NCBI GenBank assembly: GCA_018818125.1
Contig: JAHISQ010000141.1
Coordinates: 1 to 62,430, forward strand
Direction of reading: 5' to 3'
Origin: Candidatus Rifleibacteriota bacterium
GTDB taxonomy: Bacteria > Muiribacteriota > Ozemobacteria > Ozemobacterales > Ozemobacteraceae
DNA length: 62,430 nt
Within the stretch, counting starts at the first letter, position 1, and each line of letters starts with the position of its first letter. The translations under genes and the position numbers were made by a program. This document shows, piece by piece, positions 7,658-16,650 of the stretch. The notes below the pieces were generated by a model, which was given only the letters and a program-made list of their open reading frames with translations, had not been told where the DNA came from and did no database searches.

Positions 7658-8241
7658 TGCAAACACCGGCAAAAAGCATCCAGAACAGGCATCTCTTTCA
7701 GACTGGCTTCACACTGGTCGAGATACTCATAGTTTTGTCGCTGGTCGGATTTCTCGCTCTGCCGTTCACAAATATGTTCATCTTTGGGGTACGCGGCAGT
7801 CAGGATAATGCAGAACATGTTCTTGCCTACAACCTCGCTCGCGAAAAGATCGAAGAGATCAAAAGTCTGCCGTTTGAACTGATAAAATCAGACTACGACA
7901 ATTTTCGCGAGGTTTACCAGGATCGCCCAGGCCTTGACGAGCCGTATTTTAATGATGCCTCTTTTGAACAATACTTTTCTGACGTATTTGCAGATGAGTC
8001 CTTGAAAGACAGCAACCTGCTGTCGACCTGGAACCGTCTCAAGACAATGTATCCAAAAACCTATCTGCGCAAACTACAAACATACCCTCCAGACTATCTG
8101 AATTACCGGCGCATAGTCAGGGTCGAGAGCATTAACGAATCAGCACAACCTTCAAAAACTAAAAAAGTCAGCGTTCTGATTTTTGACAAGGAAAACAAAA
8201 AAATAGCTGAACTGATAACTCTGATAGGACAGCATAAATGA
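7657..8241 (+). CDS. prepilin-like protein, GspI/PilV type
   Basis: After a 16-residue basic leader the sequence GFTLVEILIVLSLVGFLALP is the type IV prepilin cleavage site and N-terminal helix (Gly just before Phe, Glu at mature position 5). The mature protein of about 178 residues has the NLAREKIEEIKSLPFE segment common in GspI/PilV minor pseudopilins. It would be processed by a prepilin peptidase and join a type IV pilus or type II secretion-like pseudopilus tip. It overlaps the upstream cyclase by one base and the next gene by four, so these are cotranslated. No pilus motor gene is present here. Confidence 0.85.
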   Translation: MQTPAKSIQNRHLFQTGFTLVEILIVLSLVGFLALPFTNMFIFGVRGSQDNAEHVLAYNLAREKIEEIKSLPFELIKSDYDNFREVYQDRPGLDEPYFNDASFEQYFSDVFADESLKDSNLLSTWNRLKTMYPKTYLRKLQTYPPDYLNYRRIVRVESINESAQPSKTKKVSVLIFDKENKKIAELITLIGQHK

Positions 8242-8864
8242 TCAAACAAACTTCGCAAAAAGGCTTCACGCTGGTCGAAGTTCTTCTGTCCATGTCTCTT
8301 ACTGTGCTGGTTGGCGGCGTTCTTTACCTAATGCAATCGACTGGAATGTCAACAGTGCAGAAGGGTACTTCTCAGCTTATAATCAACTCAGAGATCAGAA
8401 ACAAGATGGAGAGAATAGCCAGCGATTTGCGCAATAGTAAAGAGATTCTCGACATTAAACCAGATTTGATAAAAATGCGTTGTTACAAATACTCAATCGA
8501 AAAACCAGATCCCGGTGAAGATGCTCTGGTAACCATTTCTTATGAAGTCGAGCGCGGCCAAAAACAACATATTCTCTGGCGCACAGAAAATCGCGAGAAT
8601 CCGATTAAGATGCTTGCGCTCGACAAAATTGGCGAAGGAATTTTTCAGCCTTTTTTTGAAGATAGAGACACGGCCAGCCCGGTTGGCTGGTCTTTTTATC
8701 CATTCGATATGATCTCAAACGATTCAGGGCAACGACAGCGTATCAGTCTGATAAAATTAAAACTTGATTTCAGCCAGCAACGAGAATCTGCAGCTGTGAT
8801 AACAAGCGTCAACCTCAGACCTGCTTCATCCAGAATCAGGCAGCCAAACTGGAAATCCAGATAA
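8238..8864 (+). CDS. prepilin-like protein, GspJ/PilW type
   Basis: A short basic leader is followed by GFTLVEVLLSMSLTVLVGG, the prepilin peptidase site and helix. The 208-residue size and the segment with NKMERIASDLRNSKEI followed by beta-rich sequence fit a GspJ/PilW minor pseudopilin. With the GspI/PilV-like partner encoded upstream (ATGA overlap), it probably forms part of the tip complex of a pilus or pseudopilus. The stop overlaps the next start by one base. Which machine it belongs to cannot be read from the window. Confidence 0.82.
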   Translation: MIKQTSQKGFTLVEVLLSMSLTVLVGGVLYLMQSTGMSTVQKGTSQLIINSEIRNKMERIASDLRNSKEILDIKPDLIKMRCYKYSIEKPDPGEDALVTISYEVERGQKQHILWRTENRENPIKMLALDKIGEGIFQPFFEDRDTASPVGWSFYPFDMISNDSGQRQRISLIKLKLDFSQQRESAAVITSVNLRPASSRIRQPNWKSR

Positions 8865-10936
8865 TGACTTTTCCTGCATTTCTAGGCATTTGCGCAATCA
8901 TTGTTCAGGCAACACTTGCAATGGTGGTAATGCTCAAAGATCCCGGTCGCACACAAAACCGTTTATTCAGCCTGCAACTCCTTCTATTCTGCTTTTGGAG
9001 CGGCGCCGAACTATATCTTCTATACGGCGGCGTCAGCTTAACCGGCATAAAGCTGCTTTTTACACCGGCCATTCTGCTTGCCTATGTTTTTTGCATATTT
9101 ACGGCAATTTATCCAGAAAATCAGCCAGATGCCAGCATAATAAAGAACCGCACATATCTTGCCGTGTTTTTTCTACCGGCGGCTGCTCTGCTGTTTTTCT
9201 TGTGGACCGGGCGTCTAATCAGCGGTTTTGAACCTATTGCCGCTGGTTTTTCAATCGATCTTGGGCGTTTTGAGTTTGTCGTTAAGGGCGTAGTGATCGG
9301 GTATCTGTTTTTATCGCTGTCAACGCTTTCAAGCAGTCGCAAAAAAGCCGATACTACAATCCAGCTTCGTCGTCTGCGCTACACTTTTGCCGCAATGCTG
9401 CTGCCAGTTGCCGCAGGTTCGATCGTTATTGCCTTCAGCAAATGGTTCATTGGCGGAACCACCATGTATTCCTTCGGGCTTTTCCCGGTTTTGAGCATAA
9501 TAATGAGTATAATTCTCGGCTATACGATGCTCAGATACAATCTGATGGAAATCGACCTGATCTTTTCAACCGGTCTTGTTTACACACTGCTCACCGCAAT
9601 CATGGCCGGCATAATGGAGCTTTTTCAGGAGTTGATGCAGAACATTCTGAATTTTTCAGATCTCTGGAGCAAGATAATCGCCATTCTTATCATTGCCGGA
9701 ATTTTTTCGCCGGTAAAAGAGCTGTTGATACAACTGGTCGACAAATTCTTCGGACGCCAGACCTTTGACTCGGCAACTGTCATGCAGACAATACTTGGCG
9801 AGCTACGTAAAATGCCGGACGAAAAAAAGCTTTTTGAAAGGTTTCTGAGTGAACTGGGGCTGGTGCTTGATTTTTCGGGTGCCAGACTGCAGCTTGCTGG
9901 ACAGCCACAACTAGTTGTACCGGCAGAACTGCAAAACTGCACAATACGAGAAGAATTCTCAAAACTGCCACCAGATATTAATGATATCGACAGTATAATT
10001 CAGTATTATATCAACAGCAACAGCAACGACCTTGCCACGGCTGCCCGCGAGTTGAAAGACTGCGACGTCCGCCACCTGTTTAATTTTGCCGACAATGAGC
10101 GCCAATATGGCTTTTTGCTGTTAAGTGCAAAAAACACCAGAGTGCCCTATACGACGACAGAAATAAATCTGCTGCTGGGACTGGTAAATGAAGTTCCGCA
10201 CCTATTGGCAAACCTGAGCATGATAGACCGTCTTATTAACCAGGAAAAAATCAGCCAGGAAATCGACTGGGCACGAAAAATGCTGCAGGCAATATCAGCT
10301 TCAGGCAGTATCAGCAGTTTTTCCGGCATGCCAATAGCAAGTTTCGCTTCATTGTCTACCGAAATAAAGGGTGACATGATTGACATCTGCCAGAATCAGG
10401 ACAACAGCTTCATTGGCATTTACGACGCATTTCATCACGGAATACAGGCGGTTCTCACTTTAAACATCATGTTCGCTGTACTAAGGTGTTTTAGCGATAT
10501 GCAGTCACAGTTGCACCATGCAAATCGGGTTTTACGATGTTTTTCACAGCAGCTTTGCTCGGCAGCAACCATTATAAAAGTAAATCAACGTAAGATTGAG
10601 ATAGCCAACGTCGGCAACCCTTCTCCTCTGGTTATTTCTGCGGCAGGTATCCGCCGATTATTCGATGATCAGTCACAGCCGGTTGGATATCACGAAGAGA
10701 TCAGACCTCAGTTCTGTTCGTTCGAACTTGCCGACAATGAACTGCTTTTCTGCTCGACGAATGGCATTTACAAGGCCTTTAAGCAATTGCACGGTCAGAC
10801 ACTCGAAGAGTTTCTTCAAAGCACAGGCAGCAACGCCATAGAACAGCTTCACCAAAAAATTATTAATTCAATCAAAACATTAACCCACCAGAATTTTACT
10901 GATGACATCACATTTTTAATGGCAGGTCAGATATGA
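8864..10936 (+). CDS. multi-span membrane protein with divergent SpoIIE (PP2C) phosphatase domain
   Basis: The 690-residue protein begins with about eight hydrophobic spans in residues 1-280, resembling the seven-span sensor regions attached to some histidine kinases. A GAF-like region (about 300-450) and a SpoIIE-type phosphatase domain (about 480-690) follow. Metal-site Asp residues are kept in the GDMID and GIYDAFHHG segments and in the final TDDITF motif, but the usual TDG motif reads CSTNGIY, with Asn for Asp. The GHG loop is FHHG. Activity may therefore be altered or lost. It sits between two prepilin genes and ispG with one- and four-base overlaps, an unexpected coupling of signalling and isoprenoid genes. 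Confidence 0.75.
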   Translation: MTFPAFLGICAIIVQATLAMVVMLKDPGRTQNRLFSLQLLLFCFWSGAELYLLYGGVSLTGIKLLFTPAILLAYVFCIFTAIYPENQPDASIIKNRTYLAVFFLPAAALLFFLWTGRLISGFEPIAAGFSIDLGRFEFVVKGVVIGYLFLSLSTLSSSRKKADTTIQLRRLRYTFAAMLLPVAAGSIVIAFSKWFIGGTTMYSFGLFPVLSIIMSIILGYTMLRYNLMEIDLIFSTGLVYTLLTAIMAGIMELFQELMQNILNFSDLWSKIIAILIIAGIFSPVKELLIQLVDKFFGRQTFDSATVMQTILGELRKMPDEKKLFERFLSELGLVLDFSGARLQLAGQPQLVVPAELQNCTIREEFSKLPPDINDIDSIIQYYINSNSNDLATAARELKDCDVRHLFNFADNERQYGFLLLSAKNTRVPYTTTEINLLLGLVNEVPHLLANLSMIDRLINQEKISQEIDWARKMLQAISASGSISSFSGMPIASFASLSTEIKGDMIDICQNQDNSFIGIYDAFHHGIQAVLTLNIMFAVLRCFSDMQSQLHHANRVLRCFSQQLCSAATIIKVNQRKIEIANVGNPSPLVISAAGIRRLFDDQSQPVGYHEEIRPQFCSFELADNELLFCSTNGIYKAFKQLHGQTLEEFLQSTGSNAIEQLHQKIINSIKTLTHQNFTDDITFLMAGQI

Positions 10937-12078
10937 ATCAAAAATTTACCGGCAGACGCAAAAGCAGACAGATAATGGTAGGAAGAGTCGCAGTCGGCGG
11001 CAATGCCCCGATCAGCGTGCAGACCATGACCAAAACTGATACGCGCGACATAACTGCCACGCTCAGCGAAATCAATCACCTCAAGCTCGCTGGTTGCGAC
11101 ATCATAAGACTGGCAGTGCCCGATGCCGCGGCGGCCAAAGCGCTCAAAGAGATCTGCGCTGCCTCGCCGATCCCGATTATCGCTGACATTCATTTTGATC
11201 ATCAGCTTGCACTTGATGCCATAAGAAATGGCGTGCATGGACTGCGACTCAACCCCGGCAATATCCGCACTGAGGAAAAAGTGCGAGAGGTGGTTGCCGC
11301 AGCTTCAGACTGGCAGATACCGATAAGAGTCGGTGTCAACGCCGGTTCTCTTGACCCGGCTATTAAACTGAAATATGGTGGCGTAACTGCTGCCGGGTTG
11401 GCTGAATCCGCACTGAATGAGGTAAAGCGCCTGGAAAAATATGGATTTGAGCTCATTAAAATTGCCGTCAAGGCATTTGATCTGCACACCATGTGTGAAG
11501 CAGTAAAGATTACCGCCAGTTCATGCGACTACCCGCTGCATCTCGGCGTCACAGAATCAGGACTGCCAGAAGACGGTATAATCAGATCTGCGATGGGAAT
11601 TGGCAGTCTGTTGTTGCAGGGTATTGGCGATACCATAAGAGTGTCTCTTACCAGCGAATCAACCCTGGAAATAGTTACCGGCTACAAGATTCTGCAGGCA
11701 GCCGGACTGCGTGACTGCGGGCCAATTATTGTTTCGTGCCCGACCTGTGGGCGCTGCCAGATACCATTACAGGAAATTGCGCGCCAGGTGCAGCAACGAC
11801 TGGCCGGGATCAAGGAAACATTTCAGGTTGCAGTAATGGGCTGCGCGGTTAACGGCCCAGGAGAAGCGGAACAGGCAGATTTTGGTATCGCCGGCGGCAA
11901 AGATAGTGGCCTGATCTTCAAACACGGCAAAGTTGTCAGAAGCCTTCCCATGGAAAAACTGGTGGACGGCCTGATTGAGGAGATATTTATCAGCCTGCAA
12001 ACTAGCCCCGGTAAAGACTACGGGATACATGGCTCTAATGGCCAAAGGCCATTAGAGCCATCTAAAAAAGGAAACTAA
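10933..12078 (+). CDS. ispG: 4-hydroxy-3-methylbut-2-enyl diphosphate synthase
   Basis: This is the 4Fe-4S enzyme of the non-mevalonate isoprenoid pathway that reduces methylerythritol cyclodiphosphate to HMBPP. The 381-residue protein has an N-terminal TIM barrel (start VGGNAPISVQTMTKTDT) and a C-terminal cluster domain with CPTCGRC (Cys269, Cys272 and a nearby Cys275) and MGCAVNGPGEA (Cys304, Glu311 region), which matches the E. coli spacing of cluster ligands. ATGA overlap with the phosphatase gene upstream. The last 18 codons include a perfect 15-bp palindrome (12029-12061), so the C-terminal tail GSNGQRPLEPSKKGN is probably not part of the conserved fold. Confidence 0.96.
   Translation: MNQKFTGRRKSRQIMVGRVAVGGNAPISVQTMTKTDTRDITATLSEINHLKLAGCDIIRLAVPDAAAAKALKEICAASPIPIIADIHFDHQLALDAIRNGVHGLRLNPGNIRTEEKVREVVAAASDWQIPIRVGVNAGSLDPAIKLKYGGVTAAGLAESALNEVKRLEKYGFELIKIAVKAFDLHTMCEAVKITASSCDYPLHLGVTESGLPEDGIIRSAMGIGSLLLQGIGDTIRVSLTSESTLEIVTGYKILQAAGLRDCGPIIVSCPTCGRCQIPLQEIARQVQQRLAGIKETFQVAVMGCAVNGPGEAEQADFGIAGGKDSGLIFKHGKVVRSLPMEKLVDGLIEEIFISLQTSPGKDYGIHGSNGQRPLEPSKKGN
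12029..12061. repeat. perfect 15-bp inverted repeat at the ispG 3' end
   Basis: Arms 12029-12043 and 12047-12061 are exact inverted copies around AAA, giving a very stable hairpin inside the last codons of ispG. It is followed by CTAAAAAAGG and not by a T-run, so it is not a normal intrinsic terminator on the plus strand. It may stabilise the mRNA 3' end, modulate the downstream gene, or be a small palindromic element inserted in the coding end. Confidence 0.85.
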
Positions 12079-12081
12079 ATA

Positions 12082-13947
12082 ATGAACCACCTGCAAAATT
12101 CCAGCAAAACTCTGCCTTTTAAGATTTTTCTCGTTCTGATAATTCTGCTGACTGTCCTGCTAGTTCCTGTTTCAGCACAGGAAGGCGAACAGACAGTCAG
12201 TTTCAGAACACCTGGCATCGAGCTGGTTTTCCAGCCCCCGCTGCGGTCTAGCATTAATTCAGCCAACCCGGCTAATATTGAGGTTCCCCGCTTAAATCTG
12301 ATGGTAAACCTGTTTGAGAATTATCTGCAATATCTCAACCACCTGCAGAAAATAGCGACCGGAACTTCTTTAAGGCTTCTTTACGCACCCGAGCAGTCCA
12401 TCGAAAACTGGACGGATGATGCAAAATTTATCAGGTTACGCGAAATAGGCTTGAACACATTTTTAAGCCAGGTCAACCAGTTTTTAAAAGAACGCAGCGG
12501 CACTGATGCAAATTATCTGCTTGAAAGCGCGGATTCGCTTTTTACCATTCCCGATCAACTATTGCGCCAGACCAGCAAAGTGGCGATGCGCACCGAGCTG
12601 ATAAATCACTCATGTTTTCAAAAAAGCCTGGAACCCGACACAGATTTTTGCGTAATTGACGACCATCAGGTAGTTACCGCACGTCCATTCAGACGCAGCA
12701 ACAGACTTTTTCTGATGACCGACGTCAATGATGTCTGCAAAGCTGATCTGCTTCTTAAACAGTCCAACGTCTGGTATGCGGATCTTGCAGCTTCTGGCGA
12801 CGGCAAATATATCGCCTTTACCGATGGAATGAAGCCTATGGTAATGGCCATCACCGCCAGCGAGGGCCAACGGCTTTTCTCTGACGACAATCTCATTTTA
12901 CTTTCAATGCAATGGGCGCCCAAAAAACCGCTGTTAACAGGGATGGTTCTGAACAATTCCAATCAGGAGCGCAGCTTTTTCCTTTATGACGCCGCTGCCG
13001 GTTCTATGCTTGACCTCGGCAAAGAGAAGCTGACTGAAATATCCAACTTTCTCAATCCTTACACCTGTTGGTCTCCAGACAGCAGACGCGTTATGTTGAC
13101 TTCTGCCAGATCTGTGCATCTGATTGACCTTGAGGCCGGCAAGGTAGTAACCAATATCGTCAGGGTGCCAAATGAGATCGGTGAGCTCATCTGGTCTGAC
13201 GACAGCAACTCGTTCGCTCTGGTGGAAGTCATTGGCCAGGCCAGACAGCGCTACATTTTCGACGACCTCGATTATCGCAAGTCGGTGTTGCACAGATATC
13301 GAATTCGACCAGATTTTTCGGTAAGTGAAGACCACGCTCAACGTGTCGAATCGCGCAATACCATAAAACTGGTATCTTTCTGGACCAACGACCGGGTACT
13401 CTATCTCGAAGGTCGGTTGATAAGCAAAAAGCTCAACACTCCATTCTGGGATTTGAGCTCAGCCTTTAAAGCTAATCTAACCGCCGGACCGGCGACTGCT
13501 GCCGAACGCGACTCATCTTCGGTAATCAGCTCGCCATCGACACTGCCAATGCAGTATTTATATGTCTTTCGCAATCTCGACAGCAAGCTTAAGAACATCT
13601 ACGATGCCGGTTTCAATCACAGTAACAATCTGTTTACCGACAAGTTTGAAAACATCTGGTTTATTGGTTTGCGACGCCCTGAAGAAGTGAGCCAGCAGTC
13701 GAATGTGTACAATCACAGAGCAGCACCCTACCCCTTTCCTGAACATAATGTATCCGTATTAAGCGGCATTCCAACGAACAAAATGGCACTGTTGCTTAAG
13801 TTTCTCGAAGAGTACAATCTGCGACTCATCAGGTTCAACAGCAAGACCAGTCGCATGTTCCTGCTTGCCAATTTCAGTGGCCCGCTCAATCTCTGGTCGG
13901 GTAGTCTGCGCAAAATAGTTGATGGTCTTGGTAACGGCAACAACTGA
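12082..13947 (+). CDS. secreted protein with beta-propeller-like (TolB/WD40-like) region
   Basis: ATG at 12082 follows AAGGAAAC. The 621-residue product starts with a signal peptide (about 1-33, ending VSAQEG). Residues about 60-190 look helical. From about 200 to 480 there are blade-like repeats with patterns such as AASGDGKYIAFTDG, MQWAPKKPLLTG, TCWSPDSRRVMLT and LIWSDDSNSFALV, each a W/P-D-G turn before a strand, as in TolB and WD40-like propellers. The C-terminal 120 residues are unassigned. A protein-protein interaction or envelope assembly role is likely. Four bases separate it from ispG, but the strong hairpin between suggests partial uncoupling. Confidence 0.72.
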   Translation: MNHLQNSSKTLPFKIFLVLIILLTVLLVPVSAQEGEQTVSFRTPGIELVFQPPLRSSINSANPANIEVPRLNLMVNLFENYLQYLNHLQKIATGTSLRLLYAPEQSIENWTDDAKFIRLREIGLNTFLSQVNQFLKERSGTDANYLLESADSLFTIPDQLLRQTSKVAMRTELINHSCFQKSLEPDTDFCVIDDHQVVTARPFRRSNRLFLMTDVNDVCKADLLLKQSNVWYADLAASGDGKYIAFTDGMKPMVMAITASEGQRLFSDDNLILLSMQWAPKKPLLTGMVLNNSNQERSFFLYDAAAGSMLDLGKEKLTEISNFLNPYTCWSPDSRRVMLTSARSVHLIDLEAGKVVTNIVRVPNEIGELIWSDDSNSFALVEVIGQARQRYIFDDLDYRKSVLHRYRIRPDFSVSEDHAQRVESRNTIKLVSFWTNDRVLYLEGRLISKKLNTPFWDLSSAFKANLTAGPATAAERDSSSVISSPSTLPMQYLYVFRNLDSKLKNIYDAGFNHSNNLFTDKFENIWFIGLRRPEEVSQQSNVYNHRAAPYPFPEHNVSVLSGIPTNKMALLLKFLEEYNLRLIRFNSKTSRMFLLANFSGPLNLWSGSLRKIVDGLGNGNN

Positions 13948-14043
13948 CTCTCGCCTGCTCTCACTGACTTTTCGCAATAAACTTGCCTCTTTTTGTGTTT
14001 TTCCTTATACTGTCTAGACTCAAAAAAGCAAGGGGGAAGGCGA

Positions 14044-15675
14044 ATGAAGAAATTCAGTTTTTTGGTGATGGCCTGTTTGCTGGTGACGATCTGTTCAGCA
14101 GGTTATGCCGCAGAGGTGCTTTACGACGACACGCACGCTCAGACCGCCGGAAACGCAGACTGGATTCCAGAAGGCGCCTACTCTGAAATGGCCGACATGC
14201 TAAAAGAGAATGGTTTCACGATTACCAGCCTCAGCAAAGTAGCCGACAACAACGGTGAGATCAGTGCTGAGCTGCTTGGGAACTATGCAGCTGTAATTCT
14301 AGCCGAACCCAACAATCCATATACTGCTGCTGAACAAAAGGCAGTTGTTGAATTTGTCTACAACGGCGGCGGCCTTTTCATCGTCGGCGACCATGGGAAC
14401 GCAGACCGCAACGGCAACGGCTGGGATGCCGTAAAAGTTTTCAATACCTTCACCCCCAAATTTGGTTTTAAATTCATGGGCAACAGCATCTATGAAGCCC
14501 CGATCTCAGGAACTATTAACAACAGCCATCCCGCCATGTTCGGCGTTCGTGCAGTAGGAGTCTGGGCCGGTTCGACTTTTGAACTGGTAGCAGCCGAAGA
14601 AGCAAAGGCCACCGGACTTATCGACAGTCGCATCGCCAAAGCCCCATACATTGTCGCAGCCGAATACGGCACCGGGCGAGTAGTTGCTATCGGCGACAGT
14701 TCACCTTTCGATGACGGCACTGGCAGCGGTGGCGCCAACAAACTGCACGACAGTTACGACTCCTTCATGTATTCGCACCCACAACTGGCCTACAACGCCA
14801 TGACCTGGACCACCGGTAAAGTTCCCGCCAAGCGCGTTCCATCACGACCAGTGGCGATGTTTAACGAAGCAAAAAGCGAAGAGAAATCGATCAACATTCT
14901 AATCGATGCCGCTCACGGCAACGCCTCTTCTGACAAGATGAAGACCTTTGAAAAACACATGAAGCGCAATGGTCTGAAGGTCTATTTCACACTCAATCTG
15001 ATCAAGCCTGAAATGCTTAAGAACTTTGCAACACTTATCATCCCTGACCCGTCGTTCAGATATATTGACACCGAGGCTCAGGCTATCGCCGACTGGTTCC
15101 TGGCTGGTGGTAATGTGATAATGGGCGCGGCCTGGGATTCATCAAAGCTGCGCGGTACCACCACACTCAACTCTATTCTTGAGAAAATGGGCGCAGTAAT
15201 GCGCTTTAACGACGATCAGGTATGGGACGAGAAGAACAAGACCAACAAACCCTGGGGCGTTCTCTCACGCGGCATCAAAAAAGAGCACCCGGTGACTGCA
15301 GGCGTTACAACTGCTATAACATGGGGCACCTGTTCACTGATTAACCGCAACAAAGAACCTCTCACAGAAGAAGCCGGTGTTGAAATTCTGGTAAGCGCCA
15401 ACGATGTCAGTTTTAACAAGGATGGCGACACACGAATACCAGCGGTAATATACCCCAAAGGCATTAGAATACCGATAATGGCCATGGAAAAAGTAGTGAA
15501 TGGCAATCTGGTGCTGATTGGCACCTGTAACTTCACTGACTATCAGTATCCTGACAGCGACATCAACGCTTCGCTGCCAGGCCCATCACCCTTCAAACAC
15601 GAAACACCTCAGCTATGGAACAACCTGTTGAGCCATCTGGCAAAAAATTCAGGTAACCGGAACACCAGAAAATAA
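14044..15675 (+). CDS. secreted protein with two GATase/DUF4350-like domains
   Basis: The start at 14044 has GGGGAAGG upstream; an earlier in-frame ATG at 13993 lacks one and would disrupt the signal peptide (about residues 1-22, ending YAAEV). The 543-residue protein holds two copies of an alpha/beta fold resembling the class I glutamine amidotransferase-like domain of the DUF4350/GIFT group: each begins with a VLYDDTHA or NILIDAAHG strand with an Asp and His, and contains the pattern of a Gly-rich turn (FVYNGGGLFIVGDHGN; FLAGGNVIMGAA). No catalytic Cys is evident. Such domains in secreted proteins may bind sugars or cofactors. A hairpin at 15687-15725 separates it from the sugar transporter genes. 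Confidence 0.62.
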   Translation: MKKFSFLVMACLLVTICSAGYAAEVLYDDTHAQTAGNADWIPEGAYSEMADMLKENGFTITSLSKVADNNGEISAELLGNYAAVILAEPNNPYTAAEQKAVVEFVYNGGGLFIVGDHGNADRNGNGWDAVKVFNTFTPKFGFKFMGNSIYEAPISGTINNSHPAMFGVRAVGVWAGSTFELVAAEEAKATGLIDSRIAKAPYIVAAEYGTGRVVAIGDSSPFDDGTGSGGANKLHDSYDSFMYSHPQLAYNAMTWTTGKVPAKRVPSRPVAMFNEAKSEEKSINILIDAAHGNASSDKMKTFEKHMKRNGLKVYFTLNLIKPEMLKNFATLIIPDPSFRYIDTEAQAIADWFLAGGNVIMGAAWDSSKLRGTTTLNSILEKMGAVMRFNDDQVWDEKNKTNKPWGVLSRGIKKEHPVTAGVTTAITWGTCSLINRNKEPLTEEAGVEILVSANDVSFNKDGDTRIPAVIYPKGIRIPIMAMEKVVNGNLVLIGTCNFTDYQYPDSDINASLPGPSPFKHETPQLWNNLLSHLAKNSGNRNTRK

Positions 15676-15686
15676 GACCAAACTAT

Positions 15687-15725
15687 GGGCGCCACTTATT
15701 GCAAAAATAAGCGGCGCCCGTCTTT
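15687..15725 (+). terminator. hairpin, possible terminator or attenuator before ABC permease genes
   Basis: A 7-bp stem GGGCGCC/GGCGCCC (15687-15693 with 15713-15719), one mismatch, then CTTATT/AATAAG (15695-15700 with 15706-15711) and a 5-base loop. It is followed by GTCTTT, a weak T-tract. It lies between the GATase-like gene and the transporter, so it could reduce read-through or protect the upstream mRNA. Confidence 0.6.
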
Positions 15726-15753
15726 AAACTACTATTCGGGGAAACGAAGAGCA

Positions 15754-16632
15754 ATGGCAAATATACGCAACAAAGACTGGGCAGCTTACCTGTATCTGAT
15801 GCCGGTAGTAACCATTCTACTCATTTTTCATGTAATGCCCATTTTTTACTCACTGGCGGTAAGTTTTTACGAATGGGATCTGATTGGCCAACCGGAGTTT
15901 ATCGGTGCAGGCAATTACATGCGGCTGTTTGACGACCCGATGTTTTACAAATCACTGTGGAACACCCTTTATTATGCGATTTTGAGCCTTCCTCTGTCGA
16001 TCATCAGCTCGCTTGTCATTGCGCTGCTTCTGAACAACCCGATCTCGGCGATGGGCCTGTATCGCACTATCTATTTCATTCCGGTCATAACATCTATAAA
16101 CGCCGTAGCCATTGTCTGGAATTTTATTTACCACCCCGATTTTGGACTGCTCAACAAAATTCTCGCTATATTCAGCATCGATCCACAAACCTGGCTGCAG
16201 GATCCGTTCTGGGCCATGCCGTGTATTATCTTCATGAGCGTATGGAAGGGACTCGGTTATAACGTAATCATCTTTCTGGCCGGCCTGCAGAACATACCAA
16301 AGCATCTCTATGAGGCTGCACGAATTGACGGCGCGAGCCGCTGGCAGCAATTCAGACACATCACCTGGCCACTGCTGTCTCCGACAACATTTTTCATCTT
16401 TACTATCACGACCATTGGCTCGTTTCAGGTATTCTCACAGGTTTACATGATGACCCCCCGCGGCGGACCACTCAAGAGCACCATGGTCGTCGTCTACTAT
16501 CTGTATCGCAAAGCTTTTGAACAGTTTGAGTTTGGCTATGCACTCTCGATGGCCTTTGTTTTGTTTGTGATCATCTTTGCCTGCACTCTTTTCAACAAGC
16601 TATACCTTGAAAAGAAAGTGCACTACTCATAA
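15754..16632 (+). CDS. sugar ABC transporter permease, MalF/UgpA type
   Basis: The start at 15754 follows a GGGGAAACGAAGAG purine-rich site; upstream ATG at 15685 lies inside the hairpin. The 293-residue protein has six predicted spans and the EAA motif EAARIDGASRWQQFRHITWP that docks to the ATPase, with the LYRTIYFIPVI and VFSQVYMMTPRGGP segments typical of the MalF/UgpA family. It pairs with the next permease and the receptor at 17619. The cognate ATPase is absent and is probably shared from elsewhere, as with MsmK or UgpC-type ATPases. Confidence 0.92.
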   Translation: MANIRNKDWAAYLYLMPVVTILLIFHVMPIFYSLAVSFYEWDLIGQPEFIGAGNYMRLFDDPMFYKSLWNTLYYAILSLPLSIISSLVIALLLNNPISAMGLYRTIYFIPVITSINAVAIVWNFIYHPDFGLLNKILAIFSIDPQTWLQDPFWAMPCIIFMSVWKGLGYNVIIFLAGLQNIPKHLYEAARIDGASRWQQFRHITWPLLSPTTFFIFTITTIGSFQVFSQVYMMTPRGGPLKSTMVVVYYLYRKAFEQFEFGYALSMAFVLFVIIFACTLFNKLYLEKKVHYS

Positions 16633-16650
16633 TGGGGAAGCCATAAAACC

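Noticed and set aside
15685..15753. Upstream ATG for the MalF-like permease
   Set aside because: The extra 23 residues lie in the hairpin and would add a basic leader not seen in the family; the start at 15754 has its own ribosome-binding site.
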